Origin: Icerya purchasi
Taxonomy: Eukaryota; Arthropoda; Insecta; Hemiptera; Monophlebidae
Reading direction: 5' to 3'
DNA length: 64,000 bases
Assembly (NCBI GenBank): GCA_039619475.1
Contig: CM077115.1
Span: 310,262,734-310,326,733 of the forward strand
Within the stretch, counting starts at the first letter, position 1. The number at the start of each line of letters is the position of its first letter. The notes beneath the pieces are model-generated. The model searched no databases, was not told the DNA's origin, and saw only the letters and a program-made list of their open reading frames with translations. Shown in pieces: positions 1-12,006 of the stretch. The position numbers were made by a program, and so were the translations under genes.

Positions 1-2640
1 TTATTACCGTCTAAACTTTGTATGATTTTAGTTACGTACTCGTTCGATTCAGTTGCTGCGAAGAAACAAAAATCATTTGGATACCGTTGAATTATTATTA
101 TTCTGTAAGACTTTAAAACGGGGTGATTTGATATTGTAACCCAAGATATTATTTACTACTCTTCGAAGTACTTTTTTTTTTTTTTTGTTTAATTCTATCT
201 TTCGTTTATCGCAACTGAGTTTAGTAGTAAAAAATTTGTTTTTACTCGTTTCATTTCACATTTAATATTTTACGTATGGAGCGGCTGTGTCTATATTTTT
301 GGCTCGTTCAATTCCCTTTCCTATTTTCCTATATAATTACTCGGGGATATGTTCAATTGAACTGTAAGTAATCTGTTTTTTTCGTTAGTGTCTGTATTTC
401 ATTTAATATTCCTTTTACTAAACCGCGAAGAATTTTTAATCGTGCACATTTTCCGTGTTGTTTTTATTAAGTATAGGTATTCATTCTAATTTGTTTTATT
501 TATAAGTTAATAGAGAGAGACTCCTCGTTAAATCTAATCCTGCGCTATGTAGTTTTACGAATCGACAATTCTACAGCGCTTAGGATAATAACCTGATTTT
601 TAGTGTGAACGATAACTGGAAGATATATCGCGATGTCTGTGTGTCTAATAAATATGTTGTCGATCAAGTTCTTACGACTTCTCTGGTTATGTGCGTCATT
701 AATAAGTTTTAAATATTATGAAAAAACTAGACCGCGTTTAAACGCATTAATGTCACTATCGCCGCATACGATTAGTCTATTCTCTAGATTATTAATAATT
801 TTCTCACATCTCGGTAGAAAATCTTATACAATCTCTCTCTGTACTACGCTCAGGTGAAAAGTTGCTTAGCTAAAATTATCCTAAATTGATATAGTCACGT
901 AACGCGTTGTTGCGATTAAATTAATTTAAATCTCTTATCGATTTTCTATAAATGTTAACACATATATCAGCAATAAATTCTGGTATATCAGTGACTTAGT
1001 AATCTATTTATAGATTATAGAGCGAGCTGGGCTGTCTTCTATTATGTTGACTTCCGTCATTAATATTAAACTTTTTTCCGGTTAAATAAATGTAAGAAAT
1101 TCATCCCAGATTTTTTTCTTTAGGCCTCTTACGTAGGGCATTAAATGAATTACGTCTTATTATCAATAATGTACGTGAATGTTTTTTAAAATGATTTATA
1201 TTTAGTAGTAATCTAAATTTTTTATCCTGTCGTTTAAATTATTTCCGTGTGTTCGTGTTATATTGCGCGATACTAAGGTTAATAAACAACAAAACCGAAT
1301 TTTGAATTACTACCGCGCAGAAGGAAGGCGACAAATATCCTAATAACCTGAAGTTTAATATAACCGCATATGCAAAATGATTACCGCTGTGTGTATTTCT
1401 TCGATACATCTCGATATATCGACTATTTTCTTGGCTTAACGCGAGAATATCTGTAATGGAAATGACGGTGATAAGAATTCTGTTCGTGCAATATACGGGA
1501 GGAATACGTTTAAGACGAGATTTTATTAAAAACTATTTACTATTTAAAGATCCCACATTGAATAAATATTTATACAATTTACACTTTAATAGCAGAAAAT
1601 CTCTTGTTTGATAACTTAGTTACAAAAATAAATATTAATATACGATTAAGAACTACAACAATAGGTACGTTTAAATTGTAAAAATACTGTATTAAAAAAT
1701 ACATCTGTTTATATTCATCCGGTCAGCAGCATTGTATTGTAGCGGATATTTATTTATATGTTAAATATTCTTCATCTCCATCTGTAGAATTTCGAATGAT
1801 ACAACACTCGCACGTATATACAAATTGTCAAACTATCTTGTCTCTACATTGTCCTTTGCGTTCAGGACAAATAACAGAACTAACATTCTTCAAAGGTTCT
1901 TTATTGTTCATTCTGCCGCTCTTAATTTCGCTAACTTCGGCATGTTCAGCTATGCCCGTTCCAAAATAGTGGTATATTTTAATAGCACCTCCTCGTTACG
2001 CATTCTTCCTCTGTTAGTTTTGTTCACTAAATTATGACACGACCATTATTCCTCTTAATTTTATTCAACCGGATCTTTTAACGCTTCCCTTCTTTGCGAT
2101 ATCCAATTTTTTTTGCAATCTGCGCTTCCAACGTAATCTGATTCCAACATCGATTTCCCGTTTGATGCACACCGGCATCTTCTCCATTTTTTCCTACCCT
2201 CTCCACTGTCCCACTTTTCATTCTTCATACATGACACTGATATGCTTTTTCATCGCTTCTGACCGTTCCTGTTTCTACCGTTTTCCTTTACTATCTCTAC
2301 TCACTATCTTTCATCTTCTCCTCTCTTTCTTTTATTCCGGTCTTTTATGTCTGCTATCATCTGATTTCAGCCTCCCTCTTTTTCCTAATTATTCGGCTGT
2401 AAAAATAAATAACCGAAAAAGAAAGGAAGTTGGTCTTAGCCCAGGGAAAAACCCAAACAAGAAAAAAAAAAAAAAAAATGGTCTTCCACCGCTAGCTATG
2501 TAAACTCTACAAGGCGCACTGTTTTGCTCAAACTCCTTGACAGATGCCAGTTTATTTTTTTTAATTTTTTCATAATCTTTATATTAATTACAACTGGTCT
2601 TCAAAGACCATCAAGCAATTGTACTTATTTCTTCCTTTAC
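1..2640. other. AT-rich non-coding stretch
   Basis: No gene, RNA or transposon is recognised here. Open frames are short and low in complexity. There is a T run near 172-186, a pyrimidine-rich tract on the plus strand at about 2050-2400, and an A run at 2462-2478. The purine/pyrimidine skew of the tract could be the remains of an old element, but no motif supports a family. Confidence 0.6.
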
Positions 2641-3327
2641 GTAAGCTATGTTAAAGTCGTGTCCGTAGAGCAAGAAGGTGACACAATAAGTCTAATGGGC
2701 TTATTTTGAAAACGTTGTATCTTATTGATATATGGGTATTTTTCGCACAACCCCCCATAAAGTCAAAATGTCCATACTGGTTTTAATATTATTATTTTAT
2801 ATATGAATAATTTGTTTTCGATCGACAAGCTGGAAAAGAAGCAAGTAGAGTTTCTCCAGCTTTATATCCAAGTGATTTTTTATTTTTTTTTTGCGAGACT
2901 TGCTTATTCCACCTTAATTTACTGTCCAAGTGCAACCCCCAAGGTGGTATTTTACTTCATTCCTAATCGGAATTGTTTCGCCATTAATTTTAGTTGGCGG
3001 GCAGTCTACATTTCGTAGTGTGAATGTAACCTGCGTACACTTTTTCTCCTTAAATCCGCCATCGATCTAACCACCTTTCGAATTTTACTTGCGCCAGCTG
3101 TAATTTATTTGTCGCCATTCCAGCATCTTTATCCGCCGCAATAAGAGCAGTATCGTCTGCAAATGTAGCAATAGTTACGTTCTCGCTGTCAGGGGAGTCT
3201 GCACTTGGTAGAGCACCGGACCCAATACATTCTACCTCGAGGCACACCAGCAGCGGATACAGGATAGATGTTGGGCAATTCATTCTGGAATTTGATAAGT
3301 TTATCTAACATTTCAAATTGAGCGATA
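2640..3327 (-). pseudogene. Jockey-type reverse transcriptase relic (palm to C-terminus)
   Basis: Read on the minus strand from 3327 down to about 2640, broken frames give the Jockey RT order: a block ending PVSAAGVPRG (the usual GVPQGS loop), then VTIATFADDTALIAADKDAG, which is the catalytic palm motif with the two aspartates intact, then WLDRWRI, VTFTLRNVDCPPTKING (the conserved DNA-primer-grip side), and finally KPVWTF followed by IQRFQNKPIRLIV near 2700. Several frameshifts and stops separate the pieces, so it is dead. The N-terminal half and the endonuclease are missing. Its upstream edge coincides with the left TIR of the mariner at 3330. Coding similarity does not resume beyond the mariner at 4650, so the relic either ended there already or was cut by a rearrangement. 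Confidence 0.75.
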
Positions 3328-3329
3328 TA

Positions 3330-3358
3330 CACCCTGTCAAGAAAGTATCGGGAATTGT
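3330..3358 (+). repeat. mariner left terminal inverted repeat
   Basis: 29 bp, identical to the reverse complement of 4619-4647, preceded by TA at 3328-3329. It is the presumed transposase binding site. Confidence 0.92.
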
Positions 3359-3377
3359 TAAATAAAACGAACAATTT

Positions 3378-4454
3378 TTAATTTTCATCCAAATTTATTT
3401 TGTCACCTTCAAAATAACATCCATTCGAAGCGATGCACATATGCCAACGCTTTTTCCACTCGGCAAAGCACTTCTGATAGGCGGTTTCCGGGATGGCCTT
3501 TAGCTCTCGCGTCGCATTCGTCTTGATGTCATCAATCGATTCGAAGCGCATTCCCCGTAGCGGAAATTTGAGTTTTGAGAATAGGAAGAAGTCGCAGGGT
3601 GCTAAATCTGGTGAATACGGCGGTTGTTCGATGATATTTACCGAGTGTTTGGCCAAAAACTCATTCACAATTATGGCTTTGTGAGACGGCGCATTATCGT
3701 GATGGAGAATCCAAGAATTGTCGACCCACAAATCGTTACGTTTACGACGGATAGCCTCTCTCAAACGTCTCAAAACACTTAAGTAAAACTCTTTGGTGAC
3801 TGTCTGTCCGGCTGGCACATATTCATAGTGTACCACGCCTCGAATATCGAAGAAAACAATCAACATGATCTTCACTTTCGATCGGCTTTGGCGAGGTTTT
3901 TTCGGCTTTGGCGCGCCAATTGGCCGCCATTCGGACGATTGCTGGTTCGTAAGCGTGTCGTACTCGTACACCCATGTCTCGTCACCAGTAATTATCTTTT
4001 CCAAGAAGGTAGGATCCAAATTGGCTCGATCCAGCATGTCTGCAGCTACCTGTTCTCGGTACTTTTTTTGAAAGAAATTCAGGTCTTTCGGAACAAGCCG
4101 AGCCGCAACGCGTTGCATACCCAATTTTTCGTGCACAATCGTACGTACGCTCTCGTGTGACATGCCCAATCCATGAGCCATCTCTCTCAAGCTCACATGA
4201 CAATTTTCAGCAACGATTTCCTTGATTTTATCGACGTTATCATCGGTCACACTCGTTGAAGGCCGTCCAGAGCGAGGCATGTCTTCGACCGTCTCCCGAC
4301 CATCCTTGAACGCTCTGTACCACTCGTAAACCCGCGTTTTTGATAAAGCAGATTCACCAAAAGCCTTCTGTAACATTTTCAGTGTATCGGCACAAGAAAT
4401 TTCGTTCGAAACACAGAATTTAACACAAGTACGTTGTTCAATATTTTCACTCAT
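3378..4454 (-). CDS. mariner transposase, apparently intact
   Basis: A 358-residue protein, slightly above the usual 340-355 for mariner. The N-terminal third (about 1-115) is the paired helix-turn-helix DNA-binding region, with the linker signature SGRPSTS near 60-67. The catalytic DDE/D domain follows: the first aspartate is in ITGDETWVYEYD, the second in LHHDNAPSHK, and the third in YSPDLAPCDFFLF. Counting residues between the second and third aspartates gives 34, the D,D34D spacing of canonical mariners. The start at 4454 is the first ATG and leaves a leader of 193 bp to the TIR; the stop lies 48 bp inside the other end. The enzyme binds the TIRs and performs cut-and-paste transposition into TA. 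No frameshift or missing catalytic residue is seen. I cannot assign a subfamily without an alignment. Confidence 0.93.
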   Translation of the reverse strand: MSENIEQRTCVKFCVSNEISCADTLKMLQKAFGESALSKTRVYEWYRAFKDGRETVEDMPRSGRPSTSVTDDNVDKIKEIVAENCHVSLREMAHGLGMSHESVRTIVHEKLGMQRVAARLVPKDLNFFQKKYREQVAADMLDRANLDPTFLEKIITGDETWVYEYDTLTNQQSSEWRPIGAPKPKKPRQSRSKVKIMLIVFFDIRGVVHYEYVPAGQTVTKEFYLSVLRRLREAIRRKRNDLWVDNSWILHHDNAPSHKAIIVNEFLAKHSVNIIEQPPYSPDLAPCDFFLFSKLKFPLRGMRFESIDDIKTNATRELKAIPETAYQKCFAEWKKRWHMCIASNGCYFEGDKINLDEN

Positions 4455-4618
4455 TGTAAAACTTCGACAAAACCTTCAAGGTCGACTGATTTTAACAGCT
4501 GCTGTAAACACACTGGTTGACAGATCGCGCTAAAAATAGGCATCATAATACAAAATAGTTGTACCAACCTGGAAAAAAAAAATTAACTGCCTAGCTATTA
4601 CCCGGGAGATTTAAATTG

Positions 4619-4647
4619 ACAATTCCCGATACTTTCTTGACAGGGTG
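4619..4647 (-). repeat. mariner right terminal inverted repeat
   Basis: 29 bp, identical to the reverse complement of 3330-3358, followed by TA at 4648-4649. It lies upstream of the transposase start codon. Confidence 0.92.
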
Positions 4648-4649
4648 TA

Positions 4650-6654
4650 GAACTGTTAGTATTTGCCGAATAAAAGAAAATAAAAAAAGTGTTGTACGAT
4701 CTCGAAAAAAAATAATCCGAAATTACAAAATGACAGTTGCTCGTCAACTATATATAGCTCAAAAAAAGAAAAAAATCGTATCGAAAAGTAACGAGGAAAA
4801 TCCCAGAATCCTCTAAAATGTTTCTAATGAAGGGAGTCGTTTCATTTCGAAATTTTGTGAGGTTTATACGATCAGGGGCAACATCATATTTTCTTCATTT
4901 TTTACGATAGCGAAGTTGTCAGCTTTTTAATTTAAATTCACCGGAAAGAAATCGCGCTATAAGCTAAATTACTTCCATTCGTATTTATTAAAATATCGTT
5001 CGAAAAGCACGTTCGGTACATATAGGTAACCGTAAATTTATAAAAATATTATTTTTCGCATTTATAATATTACTTTTAACATTTTCACAAATTCGGCACG
5101 CCGCACAAATTTGAGTAATATTTCGAAAACCCAAATGGTTCCCCGTTGTTGGAACGAGAACCCGTTTATCATTTTAAACGAACTCCTAAAATGAACAGTA
5201 ACATCAACATCTTCACTCTGATTTACAAACACCTCGTATAATACATCCAAACCAATTTACAGTGACATACTACACTGCCTGTGAACCGGTTCTTGGTTAT
5301 TATTTTCTTAACTACGCTCTCTGATATTACCGAACTTCAATATTGTCAGAAACTACGCACCCCTCTATAAAATTGAATATTTAACTTTTCCCGCTACATA
5401 TTTTGTTTTACCGATCTTCCCGCTAACGGACCACTGGCTGTTGATTGGATCGTTCTTTATTTCGAAAAGTCTACGTCAATAATAGCCTTGTTCGCGCAGA
5501 TAATTCCAACTGTCGGTGATTTTTTCCTACGCAATTAGCGATTCATTTGAAACTGGTCGCTAATTTTTTCTCCGGCGCGAATGTAAATACATCAAATGCC
5601 CACTTACTCCCCCTATTCATAAATTAATTTCGTTATTATAATTCCAATTTTTAAATTATTTCAGTATCTCCGATAATTCAAATGTCGCGATACACAATTA
5701 ATTGGAACGAATTCCGAAGTTTAAGTAATTCTCATTAACTAGTAAGTTTGTGGAATGAATCGTCTTTTTGATACGTCTTTCGATTAGATGTTTTTTACTA
5801 TTAAAAATAAAGGCACTACTGACATAAAAAATAAGCAATTAAATTTAAATAAAAAAGAAAAAATGCAACGAAATTAATACACAGATAATTAATCAGAAAT
5901 ACGTTTCGCTGGGAATAGGGATTCTAGGCAAGTACTGATGAAAATTTCAGATAGGAATAGCGTGAAGTACAAAAATGTCTTACATAGGAATTGAAAGAAG
6001 AAATTATTATATAATAAATATAGAGCTAACTCTATACCGATTACGAATTTGTAAAAAATTTAGTATTAGCAGGTGATCTCTATGTGATACATATTAGTTA
6101 AGCTAGTGAAATTATTTTCGTCACCAAAAAAATGATGTGGAAATTCGTAGAGTTTTTATGTTGTATTATTCTGTTCATATTCACCATGATTATTGAGAGT
6201 CGTCCCCGATTTTTTTTTTTTTTTTTTTTTTTTCCGTTAATTGCGTATAATCTGTTCAAATTAGAGAATAAGTGGCAGTGTTAAAAAGTTATTCATTGCA
6301 TAAATTCATGGAATGTTTCCCAATGTGGTCGTCTTTTCTTGTTGATGTAGATATTTAATTAATTATATTCGTCGACCGTTTTAGTCTTCTGAATCAAGTG
6401 GCACCTTTAACGAGAATGTGTGCCAACTGGTTACTGCGATTCCGTAACCGATCTACCTGTTGTAGTTTGACTGCCGCAATCTCTAACCGTCGCTATTTGT
6501 AAATCTCTGTGTACCTGCTTGTTACATATCAGGGTGTACCGGCTACCGATCGTAGGATCTTCGGTTGGACTCTTTTGGTGATCGCTACGTTTGATTTAGA
6601 TTTACAAAAAGGTAAACATAACGTGCACCGATTTCAATCGTTCATTTAGTAATA
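4650..6654. other. AT-rich non-coding stretch
   Basis: No coding similarity is recognised. A T run of more than 20 lies at about 6210-6232. Reading frames are short and scattered on both strands. Confidence 0.6.
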
Positions 6655-6871
6655 TTTTCAGCTGCATGTCGCAAGTTACGAAGACCGCTGTGGATAAGTG
6701 TGGCAACATTATGGGCAGCACAAACGACCCTCAGGACGATCGAGGGGATTCGATGGACAGATGAAATTCAAAAATTCAGAGGAAATTGGCAGGAAGAAGC
6801 ACGGAAAAAATATTAGGAGGAGGCATTCGTCCAGGAGCTGACTTATAATGACTAACGAAGAAGAAGAAGAT
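6655..6871 (+). pseudogene. 3' end of a non-LTR retrotransposon with GAA-type tail
   Basis: The plus strand reads, in one frame, a block containing RWTDEIQKFRGNW, QEEARKKY, a stop, and EEAFVQELTYND. This resembles the extreme C-terminus of endonuclease-RT polyproteins in which a basic RW.DDI segment is followed by an EAYVQQ-like ending. It runs straight into a (GAA)n-like tract at 6858-6871, which looks like a short tandem 3' tail. Everything upstream of the C-terminus is absent, as in heavily 5'-truncated copies. The clade (RTE- or CR1-like) is uncertain. Confidence 0.5.
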
Positions 6872-7010
6872 ATCGCAAGTTAGACGTAGCCGATTCTGGT
6901 GAGTCGCCAACTAACAAGATGGCTGTATCGTCTGCAAAGGTAGCACAGTCGCCGTCTCAGCTGTTGTTGAAATGTCAACTGTATACAATACAAAGAGTAG
7001 GTTCTAAGAC
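6862..7010 (-). pseudogene. Short Jockey RT palm fragment
   Basis: On the minus strand the frames read LLFVLYTVDI, then after a one-base loss, CATFADDTAILLVGDSPESA. This is the loop preceding the palm and the FADD catalytic motif of a Jockey-type RT. An in-frame stop lies where the GPLL block should be. Only about 50 residues remain; the flanks carry no further RT similarity. It is a different copy from the fragments at 2.6-3.3 kb and 7.5-8.2 kb, because all three contain the palm region. Confidence 0.6.
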
Positions 7011-7499
7011 ACTAATTTGTTGTTTACTGAATTTTTACACATAAATTTTTACGTTTTTTTTTTTTTTTCCTGTTTCACTCGTAAATGTTATACAAGCAAA
7101 CACTTATTTTTTGCGTTAATTAATTCATTAATTGCGCACCTATTGCGAAATAACATTTTTATAAGAAATGGAAGGGCACTAAAAAAAAAAAAAAAAAAAA
7201 GAAGTCCGTTCCATAACTATAATTTATACTAGAATTGAAGCAACCATTTACGTTATGTAATTCAATTCTGGTGTAAATTTTAAATTCTACACCTATCTGT
7301 TGATAGTTTTACCGGAAACGAACCGTGGAGCATTATTTGCCATTATTCTTCATATTTTGTTCTGGAACCACTGACGGATTGGCAATGCTGGCAAATTGGC
7401 ATTTTCCCGGTACGCCCAGGCATTTAATTTATCTTTTGCGCCCTAATTATCTCAAAATTTCATCACCGCCTCCGCCTCTTTGCTGTAAAGCGTCCTTTT
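7011..7499. other. Non-coding, homopolymer-rich
   Basis: Contains a T run near 7056-7067 and an A run at 7182-7200. No gene is seen. Confidence 0.5.
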
Positions 7500-8170
7500 A
7501 CCTCTGAATTTTCCCGGTGCAAAAGCCAGCCCGTTAGTGTCTGGAACCGTGGTATTTATGTTGTTGGTCCTGGCACTGCAACCCCACATTTGACATCCAT
7601 ATTTCTTCCAGACAAGGGCTAATATTTGTTTATAGATCGTGATTGCATTTTCTGAAGATAACTTTGAATGAGCAATTAGTCAATACATCTGTCGAACATG
7701 TTAACATAATTCATTTCTTTTGATCTGAATACGTTTTTGCCGTGTTAATGTTTTATCGAGGTGTATACCCAAAAATTTAGCACCGCCGTTTGTGGCAAAA
7801 TTTTGCGATTGATTGTAACATCCTTTGGTATGATCTTTCTGTTGCTGAAAATTACTCTTTTAGATTTATCTTCATTCATTTTTATTCGCCAATGATTCAC
7901 ACCATGCGGATACTTTGTGTAACGAGTTTTGTAGATTTTTACTAGCATTATCAGGGGGCAGTGGCTGTCACAAAGTATAGCTGTACCACCGTTTGCGAAT
8001 GTGGCTACTAAACGTTCATTGCGTACTGGGAAATCAGCTGAATGTATTAGATAAAGCGGTGGTCCTAATAGATTCCCTTGCGGAACTCCAGGAGATGCAT
8101 CATGTATAGCGTATACTTCATCGTCTGTTTTTACCTGAAAGTCTTGTAAAAATGAACTAATTAATTTGTA
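7500..8170 (-). pseudogene. Jockey-type RT relic (palm, thumb, C-terminus)
   Basis: Reading the minus strand from 8170 downward gives YKLISSFLQDFQVKTDDEV, then DASPGVPQGNLLGPPLYLIH, then LVATFANGGTAILCDS (palm motif with the catalytic aspartate pair degraded to N-G-G), then the open stretch at 7948-7745 with WRIKMNEDKSKRVIF and KDVTINRKILPQTA, and finally LVWKKYGCQMWGCSARTN near 7600. The order and spacing match the Jockey RT from the GVPQGS loop to the WGCAA region. Frameshifts and the lost active site show it is dead. It lacks the endonuclease and the fingers region. Confidence 0.72.
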
Positions 8171-8689
8171 GTACTGGCCTAAAAATTTATGTTAAGAAAC
8201 ATTAACCGTTATGGGCAGTATAATTTAATTAGAAAATAAATAAAAAAATCTCCACACGTAAGGGTGTTTTTAATAATTTCGACAGAAAATGATACAGAAA
8301 ATGGTACCAGATTTTAGATACATCGTGTTTTCTCTTAAGCGCTCGCTTAATATCAAAAAAAAAAAAAAGTTAATAAACAAACAAACAAACAAACAAAAAA
8401 TAATACATAATACACGACTATCAATTTTTATTATTACATTAACCCGATTAATAAGTAACCGTGCGAGCGGAGGAAAACATATTATTTAAATTGAAAAGCG
8501 CTATCGCGTTTGTCTTTTTTTTCGCATGCAATTTCTTCTAAGTAAACAATAAGCAGCCGATATATTATTTTCGTTTTACTATATATAGAGTGCTATTCAG
8601 CGGTGGCTATTTCCTTTTTTTTTGATTGATTTTTAAAAATAGGCCAAAATTAGAATTTAAAGTCGATTTTTCAATTCAATCGAATTACA
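8171..8689. other. Non-coding with a (CAAA)n tract
   Basis: Contains an A run at about 8356-8368 followed by (CAAA)n near 8377-8397, and is otherwise AT-rich. No gene is seen. Confidence 0.55.
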
Positions 8690-8900
8690 TCTCTTAAAGG
8701 GCGCCTGAAATGTTATCAGTGAGATTGGCTGCTAACGGATTAACATGGTGTTGTAGTCGCTGGATATACCTAGTACTATGAATTCTTATTGCGTCATTTA
8801 CAGCAGGCATACGAAGATCGTTATGTAAATAATCGTTTCGAATATGTTCTCCAGCTATACTTTTTGCAATTGCTGGATGATTTTTCTATTTACATTGCTG
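8690..8900 (-). pseudogene. Jockey RT C-terminal fragment
   Basis: The minus strand contains RNDYLHNDLRMPAVNDAI, RYIQRLQHHVNPLAANL and a stop near 8695. These match the end of Jockey RT proteins (the block after the last WG motif, with HINPLA near the C-terminus). Sequence upstream on the minus strand gives only weak RT-like wording, so the fragment is short. Confidence 0.65.
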
Positions 8901-11900
8901 GCTACTGCCCTGATTTCGATGCAGTAGGTTGGTAAACTACATTAGTATCAGTATTACTACGAAACACGCTGGTATTCTTTGAATGCTATATTTTCGTCGA
9001 AAAATACGCAACACCGCGAAATCCACTGATCTCTCAGTTAGATTAACTCTACGCGATGGGGCTATGATTCCCCGTAATAATCCGTTATCAATATGAATAA
9101 CGCTGGAATTGGCAGAATTCTATTTTTAATAATAACAACATTTTTCTGGCAAACTCGGCTAGTAAAGTATAAAAAGTTACGAAATCGCGACACAATGTGT
9201 CACTTCCCTTCGATTGGTTTTTGTGGTAATCGTAGTGGCAATCTGAGAAGGAGTAATTTTCGAACTGTATAGGAGCTTTATTTTTATAGGTCACCTTGAA
9301 AATGTTAACAGGAATAATCTGTTCCCGAAGAAATTCCGTTAAAAGACCTCCAACGCGCAGGTAATATTAATCGAATGGCTTGATCAAGTTATTACATTTT
9401 TCTAGTCGCCTCAAAATTTCTGCCAAAGACACGTAAATATGCGTCATTTCTCTTTTTTTAATTCACCCGTGCATTTTTCTAACAACTAAGATGGAAAAAC
9501 GGTCAAGTTCGAAAAATAAACATTTTTTATAAAATTCCTTTAAAGAAGTATTCAAGTACCAAACTTCTTTTTGAATTTCTTTAACGCGAAACCAAGCTTT
9601 CGAACTAGGAATTAAAATATCATTTCATTATTGTAACAGCTATACTAATTTACGATGCGCAAAACAACCAGTCTATAATAATTGCCATTTACACCATTTT
9701 AAACATAACAACGCGCGACATTTAGCAAAACGATCGGGGAGTCTTGAAATTTTTCAACATGGATTTGTTTTTACTTTATACGCGAGGGAGAAAAAAAAAC
9801 AAAACGGAAACGTCATTAGTATTTTTTTTAATTATCTAGAAATTTTATTGCACTACAAACGTGTTTACTTTATTTTGCACTTTTTTTTAAATTTACGTAG
9901 AACGATGGAATTTTCTTCTTTCCTTCTCCGTTCATGTATTTTAAAAAAATTACAGAAAATAAAGCGTGTAATATTCTAAATACAAAAAAAGATTATAATC
10001 CTCAAAAAACTTATCCATGATTCTCGACGATTCTGCGAACAGCGTAGAAAATGACGCTAAATTTTATCTTTTGTTGTTGGAGATTTTTTTCTTAAATTTA
10101 TATACGTTGGTCGCAATTTGCGTATCAAATGTTATGCAAAAAAATGTTCACTAATGTTTTGACATGAAAGCTGGGAATCCAAGATGTTGTACAAGAATTG
10201 GATTTCCGTTAGTTACTGTCTTTTTCTTCCGTGGTAAATGTAACTAACGAACTAAATACGAAAGCGGGACGATAAAAACGATTTGTAAGGTGCCAGTAAT
10301 GCACATTCGGGCCGCAATCTTCTCAAAGCGGAAGATTTCCTTTTTTAAACTGGGACAGGATAGCGGTCATCACCAAAGTTCACCGAATTCACCTTGAGGA
10401 TTTCGGATCGCCGTCTTCTTTTGGTACTTCTGTGAAAAAAAAAGAAAAAAAGAGTACCTTGAAGATAGCATACGGGGCAAGATTACGTGTCACTCCAGCC
10501 GCTAGATTTAAATGCAGTTATTATTTACAGGTGTACACGATAGAAAAGGGAACCAAACATCAACGGGTTCCGCCAAAAAAACTTCATTACTGCAAAAGCA
10601 CTCTCAAAAAAAAAGAGATATAATTCTACTTCCAAAGCGAACCATTTAGCCTAATAAACTCTGCTTCGAATATAGTAAGCAAATGTCAAAAGAAGAAGCC
10701 GCGTATATATGTTAATAGCGTACTTTTGAATTTTCTCTGTTGCGTTCCGGAACAGCGAAGCGATAAATCCACGACCGACATCATCATTTGCTTCTATCCT
10801 AAGGGGCAAGTAAATCAAAGCAATTATTATCCCGAATAATTTTTTTCCGCCCTTCTCTTTTCTCAGCGAAACCGCCTTCAATTCAAAGTCATTCAACGTT
10901 TTTAACTTTCCTTTCCTTCTCCTTTCCTGAAATATGCCACTGTCATCAAACTATCATTACCGCTTAATTTTTTTTCCTCTATTTCTTCTTATTAAAGTTC
11001 GTTCCTCCCCCACCATCTACTGTGAATCGTTTCAGATTTTCTCGGTCCGCTTCAAACACTCCACTTCAAAAGAATTTTCTACATGTCTCAGAAAACTAAT
11101 AAACACCTTATACTAGCCTCCCTTTTCAATCGCATGTTCATTCGTCCGCATAATAAGCTTCTTTTCAAAAGCTTCCTTTGCCATACCTGTTCTCATTCCT
11201 TTTTTTCTTTTTCACATCACCAGTCTTCTTTTGTTAATCTTTTTTTAAAGTACATAAATTCGCTCATTTCAATGGCAACTCCACTTATAATAATTCTTTT
11301 TTCGCGTATTTCCTTTTCCCTGTTGCTTTCCTCAATTTCGCGTTATTTTCCCATTTTTGAAAAGTGATAGTATTCCGGTGTAGCGGTTCTTTAGAAAGTC
11401 TGCTAGATTAAAGACTCGGCGCAAAACCGGTTTTTCAGAAAGAGAATGTAACGAAGAAACGACGAGTGAACAGTTATTTAAGGCAGTTGATGGAAATTTC
11501 GATTACGAATCGAAACTGATTAACCGCGTTCAGCTTAATCGGCCAACTTCGCAAATAACCTTGTACATTTCGTTTTAATTTTTTTTGGAAACAGAAAAAC
11601 ATGAAAAGTCAAATTGATATTTACGTATTATTATTTAAAAAAAAAAAAAACAAAGCTAATCAAGTTCAACTTGGAAACTTGAAGAAAAATACTCGTACAG
11701 ATACCTAGTCTGAAAGTAGGCTGCATTCGAGAAGCGTGGCGACAAAGTGAACAAGGTAGGCAACCAGGCCGCAGTCTTTAGCTCCCACTTTAGAAAACCT
11801 GTGAAACAGTCTTCGTCCTATCAAAGATTCTCCTCAGAGAATTTACTACATTCTTGGTCGATTTTTTGTACAATTACTAATAAAAGCCGAGTATATCCTT

Positions 11901-11935
11901 GACACTTGTCATCTCCTTTTTTTCCTTCATCATCG
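8901..11935. other. Non-coding stretch
   Basis: No recognisable gene in 3 kb. The plus strand is pyrimidine-rich at about 10850-11370, giving long low-complexity frames without family resemblance. A short A run is at 11636-11650. I see no inverted-repeat boundaries. Confidence 0.55.
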
Positions 11936-11960
11936 TTATTATTATTATTATTATTATTAC

Positions 11961-12004
<44 letters not shown>
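11936..12004. repeat. (ATT)n microsatellite
   Basis: About 23 ATT/TTA units with a single TAC interruption. It directly precedes a retrotransposon 3'-UTR-like segment, so it appears to be the left flank of an insertion. Translating it gives polyasparagine frames that are not genes. Confidence 0.95.

Positions 12005-12006
<2 letters not shown>

Larger units (their letters stand above)
3330..4647 (-). mobile_element. Complete mariner transposon
   Basis: A 1318-bp element bounded by a perfect 29-bp terminal inverted repeat whose outer end reads CACCCTGTCAAGAAAG. Both ends abut the dinucleotide TA (3328-3329 and 4648-4649), the target duplication expected for Tc1/mariner. It contains one transposase gene filling most of the length. 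Perfect TIRs, clean TA flanks and an uninterrupted reading frame point to a recent insertion that may still be competent. It lies beside a dead Jockey fragment. Confidence 0.93.

Noticed and set aside
633..857. Plus-strand 74-codon frame
   Set aside because: Leucine-rich translation of AT-rich DNA with no start context, homology or neighbour to support it.
2162..2503. Plus-strand frame of 113 codons
   Set aside because: Low-complexity, pyrimidine-rich sequence ending in a poly-lysine tract from an A run; no domain is visible.
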